Source: Cellulophaga sp. RHA19 (GTDB lineage Bacteria > Bacteroidota > Bacteroidia > Flavobacteriales > Flavobacteriaceae). From it: 64,000 nt of DNA. Positions 61,689 through 64,000 of the stretch are shown piece after piece (the first letter of the stretch is position 1; each line of letters opens with the position of its first letter). Position numbers and translations under genes: made by a program. Under the pieces are notes generated by a model. It saw only the letters and a list, made by a program, of their open reading frames with translations, did not search any database and had not been told where the DNA came from. Location: positions 1-64,000 of the forward strand of contig NZ_PHUL01000001.1 in assembly GCF_002813425.1 (NCBI RefSeq). Reading direction: 5' to 3'.

Positions 61689-62915
61689 TTATATTAATTG
61701 TTTTAATGCTATCTCAAAGGCTGTTTTACTTAGCTCTTTTTTAGATGCGTTGTTTTTATATACATTCTGCATTGCTTTTTTAATGGTTTCAGATGTGTCT
61801 TGAAAAACTAACTCGTCATTCATTTCTACTCTTCTTTCCATAAAGTAAGCAAATACTCTTGCCATACCACAGTTAGATATAAAATCTGGAATTAAACTTA
61901 CACGCTCATCTGTATATTCCATAATAGGACCAAAGAAAATTTCTTTATCTGCAAATGGTACATTAGCGCCGCAAGTAATAACTTCTAAGCCTGTATCTAT
62001 TAACTGTGTTATTTGCTCTTTGGTAATTAATCTTGAAGCTGCACAAGGTGCAAAAATTTCTGCTTCTAATCCCCAAATTTGTTTATTTATTTCATCAAAC
62101 GGAATCATATTCTCTGCTACAAGCGTGTTTCCGTTTTTGGCAAGGTAAAATTCTTTTATTTCATCAAAAGAAAAACCTTCTTTATTAATTACACCACCAT
62201 CACGATCTATAATACCTACTATTTTAGCTCCCATTTGGCTTAAATAATATGCCGCTGCTGCACCAACATTACCAAAACCCTGTACTATTGCACGTTTTCC
62301 TTTAATGGTACCACCATATATATCATAAAAATGTTTTGCCGCTTCAGCAACACCAAAACCAGTAATCATATCTGCAACTGTATACTTACGCTCTACAGAT
62401 GGCGAGTATGTACTACTCTCTATTACTTTTATTACTCCTAGTCTTAATTGACCTATACGGTTAATTTTATCTGCTTCTGTAGGTTTAAAGTGACCGTTAA
62501 AAACACCTTCTTGTGGGTGCCAAACACCAGCATCTTCTGTTATAGGAATTACTTCATGTATTTCATCTACATTTAAATCTCCACCGGTACCATAATAACT
62601 TTTTAACAAAGGAGCAACAGCATTATACCAACGCTTTAAAACACCTTTTTTTCTAGGGTCATTTGGATCAAAATTAATTCCAGATTTTGCACCACCAATT
62701 GCTGGTCCAGAAACTGTAAACTTAACCTCCATAGTTTTTGCTAAAGAAAGAACCTCGTTCATATCTAAACCTTTACGCATTCTTGTACCACCACCGGCAG
62801 CACCTCCACGTAAAGAATTTATAACTGTCCACCCTTCGGCTTCAGTTTCAGAATCTTTCCAGTTAAAAACTATTTCAGGTTGTTTATCCTCGTATTTTTG
62901 TAGTAAATCTTTCAT
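61689..62915 (-). CDS. Glu/Leu/Phe/Val dehydrogenase
   Basis: The 408-residue enzyme has the catalytic lysine region GPAIGGAKSGINFDPND, the GGDLNVDE segment and the NAD(P) loop VQGFGNVGAAAAYYLSQMG, followed by a C-terminal substrate domain (FAPCAASRLITKEQI). The substrate among the branched or acidic amino acids is not decided by sequence alone. A minus-strand TATATTTG at 63053-63046 fits as promoter, leaving about 125 bp of leader. Confidence 0.9.
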   Translation of the reverse strand: MKDLLQKYEDKQPEIVFNWKDSETEAEGWTVINSLRGGAAGGGTRMRKGLDMNEVLSLAKTMEVKFTVSGPAIGGAKSGINFDPNDPRKKGVLKRWYNAVAPLLKSYYGTGGDLNVDEIHEVIPITEDAGVWHPQEGVFNGHFKPTEADKINRIGQLRLGVIKVIESSTYSPSVERKYTVADMITGFGVAEAAKHFYDIYGGTIKGKRAIVQGFGNVGAAAAYYLSQMGAKIVGIIDRDGGVINKEGFSFDEIKEFYLAKNGNTLVAENMIPFDEINKQIWGLEAEIFAPCAASRLITKEQITQLIDTGLEVITCGANVPFADKEIFFGPIMEYTDERVSLIPDFISNCGMARVFAYFMERRVEMNDELVFQDTSETIKKAMQNVYKNNASKKELSKTAFEIALKQLI

Positions 62916-63219
62916 TTTAAATTGATTGTAAAATTATGTAACATTATTTATGCATCGCTATTGTGTTAAAAATATCCCTCCCAAACGGGAGTTACTGCTG
63001 TCTCATAATTTTGATATTAAATCAATTAATAAAAATTCAATTCAACAAATATAAAAATATTGCGGCATTTTTAAACTTTTAACAGTCATAGAATGATTAA
63101 TTTTTCATTAATTTTACGTTGAACAGCATTAAAACACGGAGAAAGAGAGCTCAATGCTGTTGAATATATCACAATATAAACCTATATTTGTACACATAAA
63201 TTAACATTATCGCAATAAG
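62916..63219. promoter_or_regulatory. Divergent regulatory region between the dehydrogenase and acyl-CoA dehydrogenase genes
   Basis: The region carries a minus-strand -7 element (TATATTTG, 63053-63046). On the plus strand TATATTTG (63183-63190) has TTG at 63160-63162 as its -33 element, 20 bp away, a near-ideal Bacteroidota promoter. AACAGCATT (63122-63130) and AATGCTGTT (63153-63161) form a perfect 9-bp inverted repeat ending on that -33 TTG. A small hairpin CTCCC-AAAC-GGGAG lies at 62978-62991 in the dehydrogenase leader. No gene is seen. Confidence 0.6.
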
Positions 63220-64000
63220 ATGGACTTTAAGTTAACAGAAGAACAATTAATGATTCAGCAAGCAGCAAGAGATTTTGCTCAAAATGAATTATTACCAGGA
63301 GTAATTGAAAGAGACGACGCCCAAAGGTTTCCTAAAGAAGAAGTAAAAAAAATGGGTGAATTAGGCTTTTTAGGAATGATGGTTGATGCCAAATATGGTG
63401 GTAGCGGTCTAGACACACTATCTTACGTTCTAGTAATGGAAGAATTATCTAAGGTAGATGCTTCTTGCTCTGTAATTGTCTCTGTAAACAACTCTCTTGT
63501 TTGTTGGGGTCTAGAAACTTTTGGTAACGAAGAACAAAAGAAAAAATATTTAACAAAGTTAACTACAGGAGAAAGCATAGGCGCTTTTTGTTTATCTGAG
63601 CCTGAAGCTGGTAGTGATGCCACATCACAAAAAACTACTGCAATAGATAAAGGAGACCATTACATATTAAATGGTACTAAAAACTGGATTACCAATGGTA
63701 GTTCTGCAGATTACTACCTTGTAATTGCACAAACAGATGTAGAAAAAGGTTACAAAGGAATTAATGCACTTATTGTTGAAAAAGGTGCTGAAGGTTTTGA
63801 AATTGGTCCTAAAGAAAATAAATTAGGAATTAGAGGTAGTGACACTCACTCTTTAATTTTTAACGATGTAAAAGTACCTAAAGAAAACAGAATTGGTGAA
63901 GACGGTTTTGGTTTTAAATTTGCTATGAAAACACTTTCTGGCGGAAGAATTGGTATTGCAGCACAAGCATTAGGTATTGCAGCAGGTGCTTATGAATTAG
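63220..64000 (+). CDS. Acyl-CoA dehydrogenase (5' part; continues beyond window)
   Basis: From the ATG at 63220 the frame is open to the window end, giving 260 residues. MDFKLTEEQLMIQQAARDFA is the N-terminal helical domain. ESIGAFCLSEPEAGSDATSQ is the FAD/substrate signature of the middle domain, followed by GTKNWITNGSSADYY. LGIRGSDTHSLIFNDVKVP and LSGGRIGIAAQALGIAAGAY match the short-chain group. It oxidises fatty acyl-CoA, passing electrons to ETF. The catalytic glutamate lies beyond the window. Confidence 0.93.
   Translation, partial: MDFKLTEEQLMIQQAARDFAQNELLPGVIERDDAQRFPKEEVKKMGELGFLGMMVDAKYGGSGLDTLSYVLVMEELSKVDASCSVIVSVNNSLVCWGLETFGNEEQKKKYLTKLTTGESIGAFCLSEPEAGSDATSQKTTAIDKGDHYILNGTKNWITNGSSADYYLVIAQTDVEKGYKGINALIVEKGAEGFEIGPKENKLGIRGSDTHSLIFNDVKVPKENRIGEDGFGFKFAMKTLSGGRIGIAAQALGIAAGAYEL

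Overview
This 64-kb window is a piece of chromosome from a member of the Flavobacteriaceae (Bacteroidota), probably a marine, aerobic, gliding or surface-living one. The evidence is strongly AT-rich DNA, Bacteroidota-type promoters (TAnnTTTG at -7), the type IX secretion/gliding genes gldJ and porV, a fused ccoNO cytochrome oxidase gene, a PafA-type phosphatase, a large NagB with a PIG-L-like C-terminal domain, the NhaD antiporter and a single-heme CcoP. Most of the window is intact core genome. I see no insertion sequence, prophage, CRISPR array or rRNA, and one tRNA (Val-UAC).

Layout. 1-1079: frameshifted remains of a DUF5724/DUF4132-type gene. 1337-5006: six-gene plus-strand cluster starting with a GbsR/MarR-type regulator and ending with a TIGR01777 epimerase. 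5009-7045: rhodanese lipoprotein, ECF sigma factor with a tiny zinc-finger partner, UbiA-like membrane protein. 7180-10032: gcvP. 10190-12647: KAS III, methyltransferase and glycosyltransferase cassette. 12644-20966: PafA phosphatase, MlaE/MlaF-type lipid transporter, DUF389 protein, mannose-1-phosphate guanylyltransferase, SprT-like protein, SDR and M28 peptidase. 21052-25482: pyruvate dehydrogenase E2 and E1-alpha, cytidine deaminase and PorV. 25888-28899: gldJ and murF. 28936-33312: polyamine operon (speA, speB, a deoxyhypusine-synthase-like gene, an acidic small protein, an RMD1-family protein). 33313-33886: a 574-bp gap holding a strongly structured, RNA-like element. 33887-36471: cNMP/CBS/DUF294 signalling protein and DnaQ-like exonuclease. 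36537-40136: copper module. 40341-53368: cbb3 oxidase operon, porin, CcoI copper ATPase, Crp/Fnr regulator and universal stress protein. 53434-62915: NagB fusion, outer-membrane barrel, tRNA-Val, FolC, TonB/ExbD/ExbB, NhaD and glutamate-type dehydrogenase. 63220-end: truncated acyl-CoA dehydrogenase.

How the genes work together. The respiratory block is the clearest regulatory unit. Three palindromes of form TGAYA-WW-TRTCA lie before the ccoS-led oxidase operon, the fnr-like gene (shared with divergent ccoI) and the stress-protein gene. In each case the palindrome centre is exactly 29.5 bp upstream of the first base of a TAnnTTTG-like element, so a Crp/Fnr-type microaerobic regulon can be read directly from the DNA. 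The copper genes (HMA lipoprotein, CopA and an AraC regulator with its own CxxC domain) sit beside this block. The speA-speB-DHS-like order fits synthesis of putrescine and then homospermidine, the polyamine reported as typical of this family.

Most notable observations: (i) the structured element in the gap upstream of speA, (ii) the Fnr-type regulon with fixed geometry, (iii) porU missing between gldJ and porV, where relatives carry it, and (iv) the DHS-like gene as a probable homospermidine synthase. Functional names rest on motif recognition only; no database search was possible.
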